Assembly (NCBI RefSeq): GCF_932276165.1
Contig: NC_064002.1
Span: 6,882,001-6,946,000, forward strand
Source: Plutella xylostella
Taxonomy: Eukaryota > Arthropoda > Insecta > Lepidoptera > Plutellidae
DNA length: 64,000 nucleotides
Direction: 5' to 3'
A model generated the notes under the pieces. It was not told where the DNA came from. It saw nothing but the letters and a program-made list of their open reading frames with translations, and ran no database searches. The translations under genes were made by a program, and so were the position numbers. This document shows, in pieces, positions 45,075 through 56,143 of the stretch (the first letter of the stretch is position 1; each line of letters opens with the position of its first letter).

Positions 45075-47857
45075 GGTAACGGGTCCATATATCGCGGTAT
45101 TCAAAATGGCGTCCTTATTTCGAGTTATATTTATTTTCATGATTATTACTCATTTTAATCGGTTTGGATACTCTAAAATTACATTTAATCGTTCATTATC
45201 TTTAACTGAAACTACTTGATGTAGTAAATATGTTTAAAATTGCCTAAAATTACTAAAAACTCATGTAATGTTCCGTGAGGGCGACGCCGCCATGTTTTTC
45301 ATACAAACGCGACCCGGCTTACGTAAGGCCAGCCATATTTAATAATTGTGTTTTTTAATATTTATACGACGTTCAACTTTGTAAATAGTTTATATTTAGT
45401 TTATTATATTCTTATACTTACATTAAATTTAAATTTTAACTCTTTTTAAACTAATTTAACCCCTTTAAACTCAAAAACAAAATACCTCGGTATAAGGGCC
45501 TGATTTTTATACGTTGTTCCTAACTCCGAGTTACCCTCGGTATAAGGAAAAATACTATGTCATGATTTTTAGCTTATAACTTTACAAATAATAACATTTG
45601 AAGTATATGCTTGATTACATAATAATAATGATGAACGTGACAAGCTTATAACCTAATTCGGCGGTACAAAATATCCTCTAGGAATCTTAATATGACACGA
45701 TAATTGTTGACCCAAAAATCATGGTTACATAGAAAACCTTAACTTAGTATGTATATTTGAAATGATAAAAAACAGTGTTATTTCATCGCTATTAACGTAA
45801 GTGATACATAATTTTACCAATATTTTATGTATGATTTGAGTAACAAATCTATGTTGTTTCTAAATCGATAATTTGATAACTCGGAATATGGATTATTAAA
45901 ATACTTGCTGAACCCCTAATATGGAGTATGACATTTTACATAGGTAGGTACCTCGGAAATCGGAATATGACTACATCACACCTTCGCAGTGTCATCCGAT
46001 GCCGTCATCAAACCATAAAATCAAGATGAATTAGCGACTTTCTTCCTAAATATAAAAGGGGTGTGGATAGATATGCCTGACTTTACGAAACTACTACTAG
46101 ATACTACCTACTTATTACTCTTTATAAGTAAGTAGTAAGTATATTTGTAGGTATATTATAATTATTATTAATTTTTTTTTGACGAAACTTCTAGTGGATA
46201 TAATGCATGTTTGTGACTTGTATGTTTTTACAAATACATACTACCTTATAAAAGAAGAAAGAAAGAAATTTGTAGACGTAAAACTTTATTTGGGTGAATA
46301 AAATAACACACACGACCGTGGAGTTTTTATAACACTTATATACACAATTGCCTAATTTCATTTCTGTATTTTATTTCCATTATCCTTCTACTTCGAGGTC
46401 TGATGGCCGTTGTAATATTGTTATCCCAGAATTCCCAGATAAATGAATGTCCTGTATACTGCATTTCATGTTTGGTTTAGGGGTCTGGTTGATTTTTTCA
46501 TTTTCTTGTTGTTGTCACTGAAAAATAAAGTAAGTAGGTAAATTGTATGGATAGTTGACAGAATTAAGCTTATCCTTATAAGTTGGTACCCATTTTCACA
46601 AAACTTAGTGAGTTTAGAAACGAAAACGCTAGAACAAAAACCTAGGTTAGTAACTAAACTGATGCCAAATTACTGATAAAAACATAAAAATATTTCCATT
46701 TTACGTAATTTCCTAAAATAATTCGAACACAAGCTTACCTTATCGATTTTCCAATTGCATATTGCAAATACAAACATAATAATTTAATAAAAGATGTTTG
46801 TTTTCTAATGTAAAGACTTAACAAAAATACTTTCAAAGAATAGCGGCAAACTTTTCGGCGGAAAATTGAACATGGCGCCGGCGCGCCTCCAGTCCAGCGC
46901 GCATGCGCCATAGAGATGTACCTAGTGCAATGTTCCTTGCTTCCGACCTATGCTTGAATGAAAAAATAATCGATGCTGGATCGATTCCTGGGTAGATACT
47001 TTTATTATAATCATATTCGTTTATGGTAAATACATTAGGTACTCATCGGAAATTAGTACTGATAAGGTATTTGGCTTTTGTAAGTATTCGATACTTTTCC
47101 TCATCCCTTACACATCTACTTTTATTACGTATCATCAACTTTTAAACATTTAAGTAAGAACATAAAATATCGTGGAAAAATTTTAGACCTAACTTAGATA
47201 AAAACTATAGTAAAAAATGTTTAAATCATTCGAGTTCAATAATCGATTATATTCGATTACTGTCACTATTTCATCAATTTACCCCATCTCTACTCTATTT
47301 TTTTTTAATCGCTTGGAAAAGTCCATAGAACATCATAGAAGCATTATGAATATTTTTTCTAGCCAATGTTACCAGTTGCAATAATGAATTATGAAAATGT
47401 TACATAAATAATAGAAATTATCACGAAAACCAATATAAATGGAGAGTATTTAATTCTTTTCATTATTTTCAACTACTATTTAGAATAATTAAATTTATTT
47501 GGAGTACTTTAGGGTTAAAAAAGTATATCGATATTTTAGATTGTAATTTCCTTATGTTCATGGCCACACTCATGGAGCCACTGACAGGACTAACTCGGAA
47601 TATGGAACAGGCTACCTCGGTATATGGAAGAAACCATAATCCTACCTCGGTATAAGGGCAAATCGACATGTGTAATAAATTATATTTTTTTAAGTATAAT
47701 GAATGTGTTATCAATGAATCTGTGTTAAGAAATATAAAATTTAACGTATATTCTTACAGAAGACAATATTTCACATCAATATTGATGGTTACAAATGCTT
47801 ATTTTTCTTACTTACTTTCAAATGTTGTTATTTACCTCGGAATATGGACCCGTTACC
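45075..47857. mobile_element. Non-coding TIR element with TTAA flanks, copy 2
   Basis: 2,783 bp. The left end GGTAACGGGTCCATATATCG and the reversed right end GGTAACGGGTCCATATTCCG are inverted repeats, directly flanked by TTAA on both sides. Motifs of the form ACCTCGGTATAAGG or ACTCGGAATATGG occur at least eight times, mainly towards the ends (about 45483, 45537, 45880, 45951, 47595, 47614, 47645, 47834), and the TIR itself ends in the same motif. No open frame above 81 codons. TTAA is the target of piggyBac-type transposases, but the ends do not look like classic piggyBac ends; it is left unclassified. Confidence 0.9.
46127..46250. mobile_element. 124-bp insertion in copy 2
   Basis: Absent from the other copy at the matching site (16824). 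Flanked by TTATA on both sides (46122-46126 and 46246-46250). Content AT-rich, with AAGTAGTAAGTATATTTG and ACAAATACATACTACCTTAT as rough inverted ends. A small MITE is likely. Confidence 0.55.
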
Positions 47858-50800
47858 TTAATAACAGTTTGGATAGATGCGAGTAAATTCTTGATTGAAT
47901 ACGACTGGAAGATACGCTGTTCGTAATCCGGTTCGGAAATATATTGCTAAACTGATTATTTGTCGGATAAAATGTACAAGTAATTTGACGTCTACAACCC
48001 ATTGCCTCCATATTTCAGACATAAGTTGGCTTGACTCTTATTGGCTCAACTAAACCACCACTGTCTTAGCTATCACACACAAGCTATGATGATTGAACTG
48101 AAAGTAATGGATATGTAATGAAGGTTCCACTCGAGAGAGCCAGCAATTATAGGATAAAACAGACTATAAGGATGTCGGTATAAGGTACATGCCCTATGTC
48201 TTATAACAAGCTTATAACCGAGTTACAGCACGTACATGCAATTTGACAGCGCAAAACTTACGGCGCCCTAACGAGGCAGCCATCGACAAAAACACACATT
48301 TACCTCACACAGGGGACCGCGTACCAGTGAGAAAGACTTACTTATAATGGTACCATCAAATAAATTCATCTCAGTATTGGTTTTAATCAAGGTTTCTTCT
48401 TACTTCATACATAATTCAGAAACTATAAAACCAATTCTGTAACGCCGTGCATTTACTGATGATTGTATTGTTGGAGTCTAAATAATACCACCTAGGTATA
48501 CAGGGTGGAAAAGATGGAAATTTGTTAATAAAAAATATAATACAAAGGATTTTTGTAAAAAAGCTGTGGCAGACAATGATACATGGACACCAATAAAAAG
48601 TTCCCATGCCATTATTTGTTATATTTTTTTATTGTTGACTTACTAATGTCAATGGGCGTTTTGGGACCTATGTCCAATAAAGTCATACATCGTTGGAGCT
48701 CTTTTCAAGTGAGAAAAAAAATATTATGACGAAAAATCCGTATAAGTTGTCCATTTTGAAATATATTCGTCGGAAGGAAGTATTTTTCTATGGCTTTGCA
48801 CTCTCTCGCCTGATGACAGTTAGGGCGTAAATTACTGAGAAATTACTTTCAACTGGTTTTATTTACTAAGATAATAAACAAATACAATATTATAATAAAA
48901 GATGATCATTTTATTGTAAAAAATAAAAATTAATGTGAAAAAATAACAAAAATTACAGAAATAAAATATAAAAACTTTCAAGGTACGATTATTCTAATTG
49001 GACAGTAAATCAGCACTAGCGCTTCCGTTATTCATATTCTGCAAAAAAATACCTTTTCAACAACGTATCACTCATTTCTTTTGGTGATGGTCCCAGCTTC
49101 CATACATTTGTGCCCAGTCTCTTTTAAATTTTTAAATGTTTCATTAATATTCCATTGCCGCATTGAAATAAAACAATGTCTGATTTGTATATATAATAAT
49201 AAAATAAAATCTATGGTCTGCAACTATTAATCGTGATAGACGTTATAAGTACTTAAATGCGGATACTCATTGTGAATTTTACTTAGGCATAGGCACTCAC
49301 TATTCTGCAATCATTGATTAAATTATTAAACATTCTGAAAAAAAGAAAAACATACCGATTAAAAAGGTGAGATGACAGAAGAAAATGCTCATTATTTTTA
49401 AGATCTAAAATAAATTTGATGGACACAAGGTAAAAAATGAAAAAAAACTAAGGTAATGTATAAAAAAAAGAAACTTATAAATCACTTAAGAAGAGTCATC
49501 CACACATAATAATATAATACCATGTTTTTACGAAACGAAATATAAAGTACATAAACAAAATTCAGTTGCGAAACTTTTCAGGCGGATATTCAACATGACC
49601 TTCCCCAACCCAACTCCAGTAGGCTTATAGCCATAAAACCTTTGCCTTGCAGCGATGTTACATAATAAATTAACAAACTGAGAAAAGTTTTAAAACGTAT
49701 AACTTTGAACGCGACCGAAATGAGGCGCGAAGTTGTGGCGGGAAAGCGAATAAAAGCGTCAGATGGCGCGAATATTAGGGAGCCAACATGGCGGCAAACA
49801 TGAAGCCTGCACTGTGCTGCGGGAAAATAAAAGAATATCTCAAGATGACCGTCGAACGACAACTCAGCTTTAATATTCCCAGTTATACGAGAAAACATAT
49901 TATGAAAAATTAAAATAGGGCATCAACTGTCATCACTAAATTATGAATTCGTCTGTATCCATTCCATCCATTTCTTTTTTGAAACTACATAATTAAAAAC
50001 AAAATGTACTCTACAAATAGACCGAAGTTGTAATCATACCAATTCAAAGGATTTAATAAAAACAAGTTAACATTTATCAAAATCGGCTTAGCTACACACC
50101 TACATAAAAATATGCCCATATTTACGAGTATGTAGAACAATAATTGAAAGGGCGTTTTTAACATCGTTAGATTATCAAATTGCAACTTTATCCCTTTTAT
50201 TGGTAGGAAATGTACCCTTCGCATAAGTAAATCACCAGCGGAAAACAATAGACTGCTTTCTGGTGTTGATGGAGGGAAAAATCATAAAAACAACATTATA
50301 CGGCCGTTAACAGATGCTGATGAATTCAGGCTCAGTGCCCTGGAGCAGTTCAGTTATACAGAATGTTGCAAAAAAGTTATACTGTGCGGATTTAACGTCT
50401 TTAGTAATGCTTTGAGGAAACAGACAACATTTTAGCGATAATTTAGTTGCTCGTTTTTATCTTACGTACTTGATTTAAATAATGAGAACCTTAGGGTAGG
50501 TTCTTAACCAGGGTAGCGTAACGGATAAGGTCACATAATCTTATTCGATTATTGGGTTAAATTCGTTAATTTAAAATAATTAAGGCCGGCCACCTGATAT
50601 CCGAAACATTATAATTAGCAGATGGCAACTATTTAGTCATCTGTGCGAATACGCATCTAAAACATTATCCCTTCATAAAATGGTTAATTGTCATAACAGA
50701 CTGTAAATTATTTCGCGCGCCTCCAACTCATATTTTCCGAATCCACGTAAAGAAATTACGCATAATTTATACCTCACACATTGACTTTGACCATTCCGCA

Positions 50801-52387
50801 GCACGTTATTGGCGAGTAATTTGAAAAATAAATATTGAAGTTCTGAAACAAATGGCAACAAACATGGCCAGTGCTGAAATAAATTACATATAAATTCAGG
50901 AAATGGTCCGCTGTATTCGGCGGATGCTGAGCTAAATGATAAATTCGTACTGAGTACAAATCAACTGATTTTAACTGTAAAGGTGAAATGAACGTCAAAG
51001 GATACCAAACGAGTGGTCATTTATGAAACTTGCATCGTGCAAATCTACATACATTATTGATGTAAGTATAAGTACTTCTATCTTCTATACTTATTATTAT
51101 ACTTCATAGCGATTTGTGGATGAAATCTACGTTTAATTTATTTCTTTATTTCACTTACTTTTTACTATTGTTATGGATATTAAAAATATTATTATATTGG
51201 CATGTGCAAATCCGTTCAACTTGAAAAGATACTTAACTGAATTTTGAAACATAGTTAGAAAAGTGTGATCATTAAAAATATCAATTTGTTCTACCCATTT
51301 CTGAGGAAACATACATAGTTAAAAAAGTAAGTTATGTTACAAATATGTGGAAGAACAAAACTAAGCCCCTTACAGCACAGCAGTCTTCAAAAGAATTCCA
51401 AACAAAATTTAAATCATTACTTAGGTAGTAAAGACCGTGTAAATGCGAAACGTTTAGAAAAGCAAAGATGAATGTGTTCAATTACGAGCGTTTCCTTTCA
51501 GCGGAGACTCGCGTCCATTCAATCGGCAAAAAGAAACTTATCCCGATACAAGAAACCTGAAGTAAATAACTTAGGTACGAAGTTGCTGGCGGTGTGTTGG
51601 AAAAACTCCCGTTTTCGTTAACGAGCCCCTATTTTAGAGGAGAATCGAAAATGGACCACCTTTACTGCCATCCAATAAATATTGCACAGCTCCGGACCTG
51701 GTCTTTTTCACACCTCACCGTTTTAAGGAAGTTAGGGCTTTACGGCGCAAAGTTGGGGGCAGATTAAGTACTGTTGCCTTGAAATATAGGGCCTGTATTG
51801 CGAATGGCCCGCACATAAAGACTCCTTTTTTATTGAAGTTCTGCAACTCCCGTACTTTCTTGATTTCCCGTCGCATTCAGTACATAACAATACGCTGAAG
51901 TCGGAAGGTCAACTAAATTTAGTTCACAACTTCTAAAATATTGTATTGCAAGGCCAAAGTTTAATTAAAATATACGTAAATGAATTGATTTTTCTAACTA
52001 TACCTTTACTATTAAAAACATAGCAACACAAATGTTGAAAATAATTTACGAATGTGTTAATTCCATAACCGTCTTACCTAAAATACTCCATAACTAATCG
52101 TATAAACTGTCCAACTCTACATTGTAGAACGTACCTATTTAAAAAGTCCGTTTTAAAATAATAACTAAGTAAGTCCATTTATAAACAACACTCCTTTGTT
52201 TTTATTAGTTGAGAACGAGGGTTGAGGAGTCACCACGTCGTCTAGTGAATGTCCCCATCGGTGTCTGTGGCTGTAAGGTGCAGATAAAGTTTTTTAATTT
52301 AAATTTGTTTAGTTCAGCCGCGGAAATGGCAACATTGTAAAATTGTATTACTATTTCTATTTCGGAGACAACCGTTGTAACATTGTA
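47858..52387. other. Long intergenic stretch
   Basis: About 4.5 kb without a supported gene. Seen in it: CAGGGTGGAAAAGATGG at 48502 (possible end of another TA element), a CAGAATGTTGCAAAA fragment at 50359, and a CpG-richer patch at 49700-49820 with AACATGGCGGC. The open frames on the minus strand (up to 102 codons) show no motif. Confidence 0.45.
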
Positions 52388-52600
52388 TAGTGTGACAAAC
52401 TTATGTGTTCCGGTAAGAGCGAACTAAATTGATCCATATCTCATTACTTACTAATGAATTGTATATTGTAAATGATTAGATGGGTTTATTAACACCGCAA
52501 GAGCGAATTAACAATACGAGCAAACTTAAAATCTTATAGAATTAAGAAATATTAATCATTTATGTGAGCTGTCACCGGAACAGATAAGTTTGTGGCACTG
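52388..52600. mobile_element. TA-flanked MITE, copy 2
   Basis: 213 bp, matching 33273-33487 with a few changes in the left end (TAGTGTGACAAAC). Right end GTTTGTGGCACTG then TA. Confidence 0.87.
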
Positions 52601-52644
52601 TAACTATTTGATTTTGTAACTAAATTTCATACAATAGTTGAACT

Positions 52645-53107
52645 AAAGTAGAACAGTTGTACCGAGCCATCGCACACCATTCCTTACCTTAATCGTAGAA
52701 TAACAAGTACAGTAGTACTAGTACTCGTTATTCTATGCCTTAATAAATAGGCATCCAAAAGGTATCTAATAAGCAGATATGTAATATGTGGATGTTCATG
52801 GTACTCATGGTTCAAACCATGTATGGCTGGTGTGCGAATTAGAACAGTTGTGCCGAGCCATCGCACACCATAACTTTTCCTTACCTTAATAAATAGGCAT
52901 CCAAAAGGTATCTAATAAGCAGATATGTAATATGTGGATGTTCATGGTACTCATGGTTCAAACCATGTATGGCTGGTGTGCGAATTAGAACAGTTGTGCC
53001 GAGCCATCGCACACCATAACTTTTCCTTACCTTAATAAATAGGTACCAAAAGGTATCCAATAAGCAGATATGTAATATGTGGATGTTCATGGTTCAAACA
53101 CAGCAGG
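52645..53107. repeat. 146-bp tandem repeat, about three copies
   Basis: AGAACAGTTGTGCCGAGCC recurs at 52841 and 52987, and in variant form at 52650. The first unit is longer by about 45 bases because of an imperfect palindrome (GTAGAATAACAAGTACAG against AGTACTCGTTATTCTATG, 52687-52737). The two similar minus-strand frames come from the repetition. Confidence 0.85.
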
Positions 53108-53340
53108 CATGTATGTAGGAATGGAACATTATCATTTAATATTATTTGGCTTAACCGAGTGTGTGAAGAAAGAAAGAAAGCATCTATTGTCTATGAAAGG
53201 AAGTTTGACTCTATGAATGGAGGATTAGCAAAATGTAGTTGTGCTCAAATATAAATTGTATTAAAAGATGTTTTAACTGAAATAAATGTGATTTAGTGAT
53301 TAGGTAAATCGAATTGGTTCTCATTTCCACCGCCTGGTCC

Positions 53341-54345
53341 CACATGTATGGTGGAAGATATCATTGTAGGAGATCTCAAAGGAGACCTTACATCTCAGCT
53401 CAAAGCCCATTCCCATAAATGCCTAAATAGCATCTCACCGAACGTATGTGATGCCTGCTGCGACCTGATTGAAGTGGTTGAAGCTCATACCTATTTGGGA
53501 CTAACTATAGATGATAGATTTAACTGGAGTAAGCACATCGAAAGTGTCTGCAACAAACTGAGAGCATTCTTGGCTAAACTGTATGTGGTTAAAAATAGAA
53601 TTCCATTTTCAGTTCGTCTCACGCTGTATAACGCTATGGTCATGCTATGGTAGATTCTGTTGTGTCATATGGCCTCAGCAGCTACGGCAGAACGTATAAA
53701 ACATACCTGGACTCCTACAAAACTCATTGTTTCGCCCCAGATTAAACTTAAATATGATGACAACCCACCAAAACTCTTCAAACATTGTAACGTCTTACCA
53801 ATTTACCAAAAAGTAGAAGTAAACCTCCTCAAGGAACAATTTTTCTGTCTAGACCACCTGAAAAAAGTATCTCACCCTATACATACACGAAAGGTCACAC
53901 AAAACAAGTATAGCATGATTAGAGCAAACAATGTTTACGGCGAACGGCACTGTGCGTATTTAATGCCAAAACTTATTAATAAAATGGACCAAAATATTAG
54001 AAATCTAATTACACCGAAAAATATCAAGCACAAAATAAAATCATACTATATATCATTACTTTAACTTAACACTGTTCGAATATGCACCAACTATCTTGTA
54101 TGTTTGGCTGATGGTTTATTATTAAACTACCCACTATTGTACTTATTTAATTAATGTGTAATATTGAATAAGTTTGTGTATTGTATAAAATATAAATAAG
54201 TATAATTAGTTATTAAGTACCTAATTACGTAGAATGATTCATCACGGACAAATCTCTGTGATTTTTGTGATGCAATGATATAAGTAATCAATAATTCTGT
54301 AAAATAATTTGATAAATAAATAATAAAAAAAAAATAATAAGGAAA
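53341..54345 (+). pseudogene. Decayed Jockey/CR1-like LINE 3' half
   Basis: Related to 31270-33022: YLGLTIDDRFNWSKHIESVC matches YLGIIIDNKFNFKKHI there. The reading frame is broken. An 11-bp tandem duplication (53633-53643 and 53644-53654, GCTATGGTCAT then GCTATGGTAGA) shifts the frame; the sense continues as DSVVSYGLSSYGRTYKTY in another frame, then shifts again near 53745 to NPPKLFKHCNVLPIYQKVEV. The last part ends at TAA 54062-54064. A 3' tail rich in AATAA ends near 54345. Confidence 0.82.
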
Positions 54346-54729
54346 ATAATTCCTTACAAAAATAGTGTTTTCTTAGTATTTTCATTTTCAGTAATCCAAG
54401 CAACTGGTAGGTAATATTTTCGATCATTGCAATGATGTGAGTTTTCCCCTTTTTCAGCCATCTATAGGGTTCCATGTGAACTAAGTACTGAGCGACCAAC
54501 GGATAGAACACGAACGTTCGTCCTAACCAAGAATTAATTAAATTTCGCCAGTCTGCCACCAGAGGGCGTTCCCTATCAGAAAAAGTTAAAACTACCTATA
54601 CAAATAATATACACAAAAGTTTTCCCGTGTTGGAAATTGTATAATAATCCTAGGACATATTGGGTTTACATTGGTAAAATAAAATAGGGTTAACCCAGAC
54701 ATATGTGGATTAAAAGGTTGGTAGGTATT

Positions 54730-54838
54730 CAGAATGTTGCAAAAAGGGTATACTAAGCCGAAACTTACATGTGCTTAGACATAACATGCTGCACAACATG
54801 TAGGTTTCGGCTTAGTATACCCTTTTTGCAACATCCTG
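54730..54838. mobile_element. Hairpin MITE, CAGRRTGTTGCAAAAA family
   Basis: Almost a pure hairpin: arms CAGAATGTTGCAAAAAGGGT and on through ACTAAGCCGAAAC are repeated inverted to 54838, around a short loop TGCTTAGACATAACATGC. See also 6218, 58040 and 61309. Confidence 0.83.
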
Positions 54839-55022
54839 TGTATGCCAGGAAATCAGAGTCAATAAAATTGAAACTGTACCTATTTTACTGTGTCTCGCGC
54901 GGATCCGCGTTTCAAAGGATTCTACACACTCCCACTTGCAAAACCGACTGGTCACTGGAAGCTACAGCAATTAAAGTAGCCTAATGACTATACACTTTAC
55001 TATCTAACGACTTATGTTGTAA

Positions 55023-55385
55023 GGGGCCGTCCATTAATCACGTGAGGTCGTTTTTCTCATTTTTTGACCCCCCCCCTCCCCCCTGGTGATATTTGGTGAG
55101 GTTTGAGACCAACCCCCCCTTCCCCCCCTGGATCACGTGTATTTTTTTGGAAGTCTATGTAAACAAAGGCAATTTTTGACTACAAAAAATATAGGTCATA
55201 CTACAAATCGTAAAAAATTTTGCGCCGTCCAAAATATCGGTTCAGATATACCTAATATTTGACAAAAAATTAATACACGTGATGTCTAACGAGAACCCCC
55301 CCTCCCCCCTCGTGATGTTTCGTGAGGTTTTCAGTACCCCCTCCCCCCCCCCCCTTTGAGCTTCACGTGATTAATGGACGGCCCC
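55023..55385. mobile_element. MITE with GGGGCCGTCCATTAATCACG ends
   Basis: 363 bp flanked by TAA. Inverted ends start GGGGCCGTCCATTAATCACG and continue TGA. Runs of C are frequent inside (55067-55082, 55110-55128, 55298-55310, 55337-55354), spaced between CACGTG sites. This end sequence is remembered as widespread in arthropods; a TAA target fits PIF/Harbinger-type elements. Confidence 0.82.
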
Positions 55386-55388
55386 TAA

Positions 55389-56143
55389 GTATAAAATTCT
55401 TCCACTTCCAACTTTAACTCCGCGTAAGTTTATTACTTTAACGCTATTATAAAGTATCATATGCCAGAATTCGAACTCACTACTTCTCGTAACTGCATAC
55501 AAATTTTGGTCGTAATTGCTGGAAGACAAAAAATACATTCGTAACTAGTTACGAACGTGGTTAAGAGCTACTGAAGTACTGAGCTGAAAAACCATGGATG
55601 CTTTTACTATCGTAGACGTAAAGAAAAGTAGATAGTATAAATAAAACGAAATATTAAAGCATATAATTTCTCTTATTAAGTAGTACCATTTATTCAAAAT
55701 AACAATTATAATCAGAATCATCAGCGTAAATGCACAAAATCTATTTACTGGACACTTTTTTTTTCAATTCCATGCACCTTATTTAACTTCTATGTACTTT
55801 ATAACTTAAACGTAATTTTAAAAGGACTTTTTAGACTTACTGCTAGTTTCACAATATATCTCTGGATAAAGGATTATTATTTATTGGTTTTTAAAGCCAT
55901 TCTGACACTCTCTGAAATTATTATTGCCAGTGACATGACTGTCATAACAGCACGAATTTTATCACACACATAACTTGGATCCAGGCATTATGAAACTGGC
56001 TCTTAATCTTTTAATTAACCAAATATACATATTATTCTAGCATTTAGAATTATATTCCTTCATCATAAGCTCCATCAGTCTCTGATCATGATAAAACATG
56101 GTTACCGCTTCAACCACGGAACGTCACTATTTGTTATGTAAAA
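55389..56143. other. 3' flank of the elongase gene
   Basis: No separate gene. It should hold the 3' untranslated region of the elongase; TTTATT (minus AATAAA) occurs at about 55688 and 55879. Confidence 0.5.

Noticed and set aside
45075..47857. Assignment to piggyBac
   Set aside because: TTAA flanks fit, but the ends do not begin with the CCC-type ends remembered for piggyBac and there is no transposase. Left unclassified.
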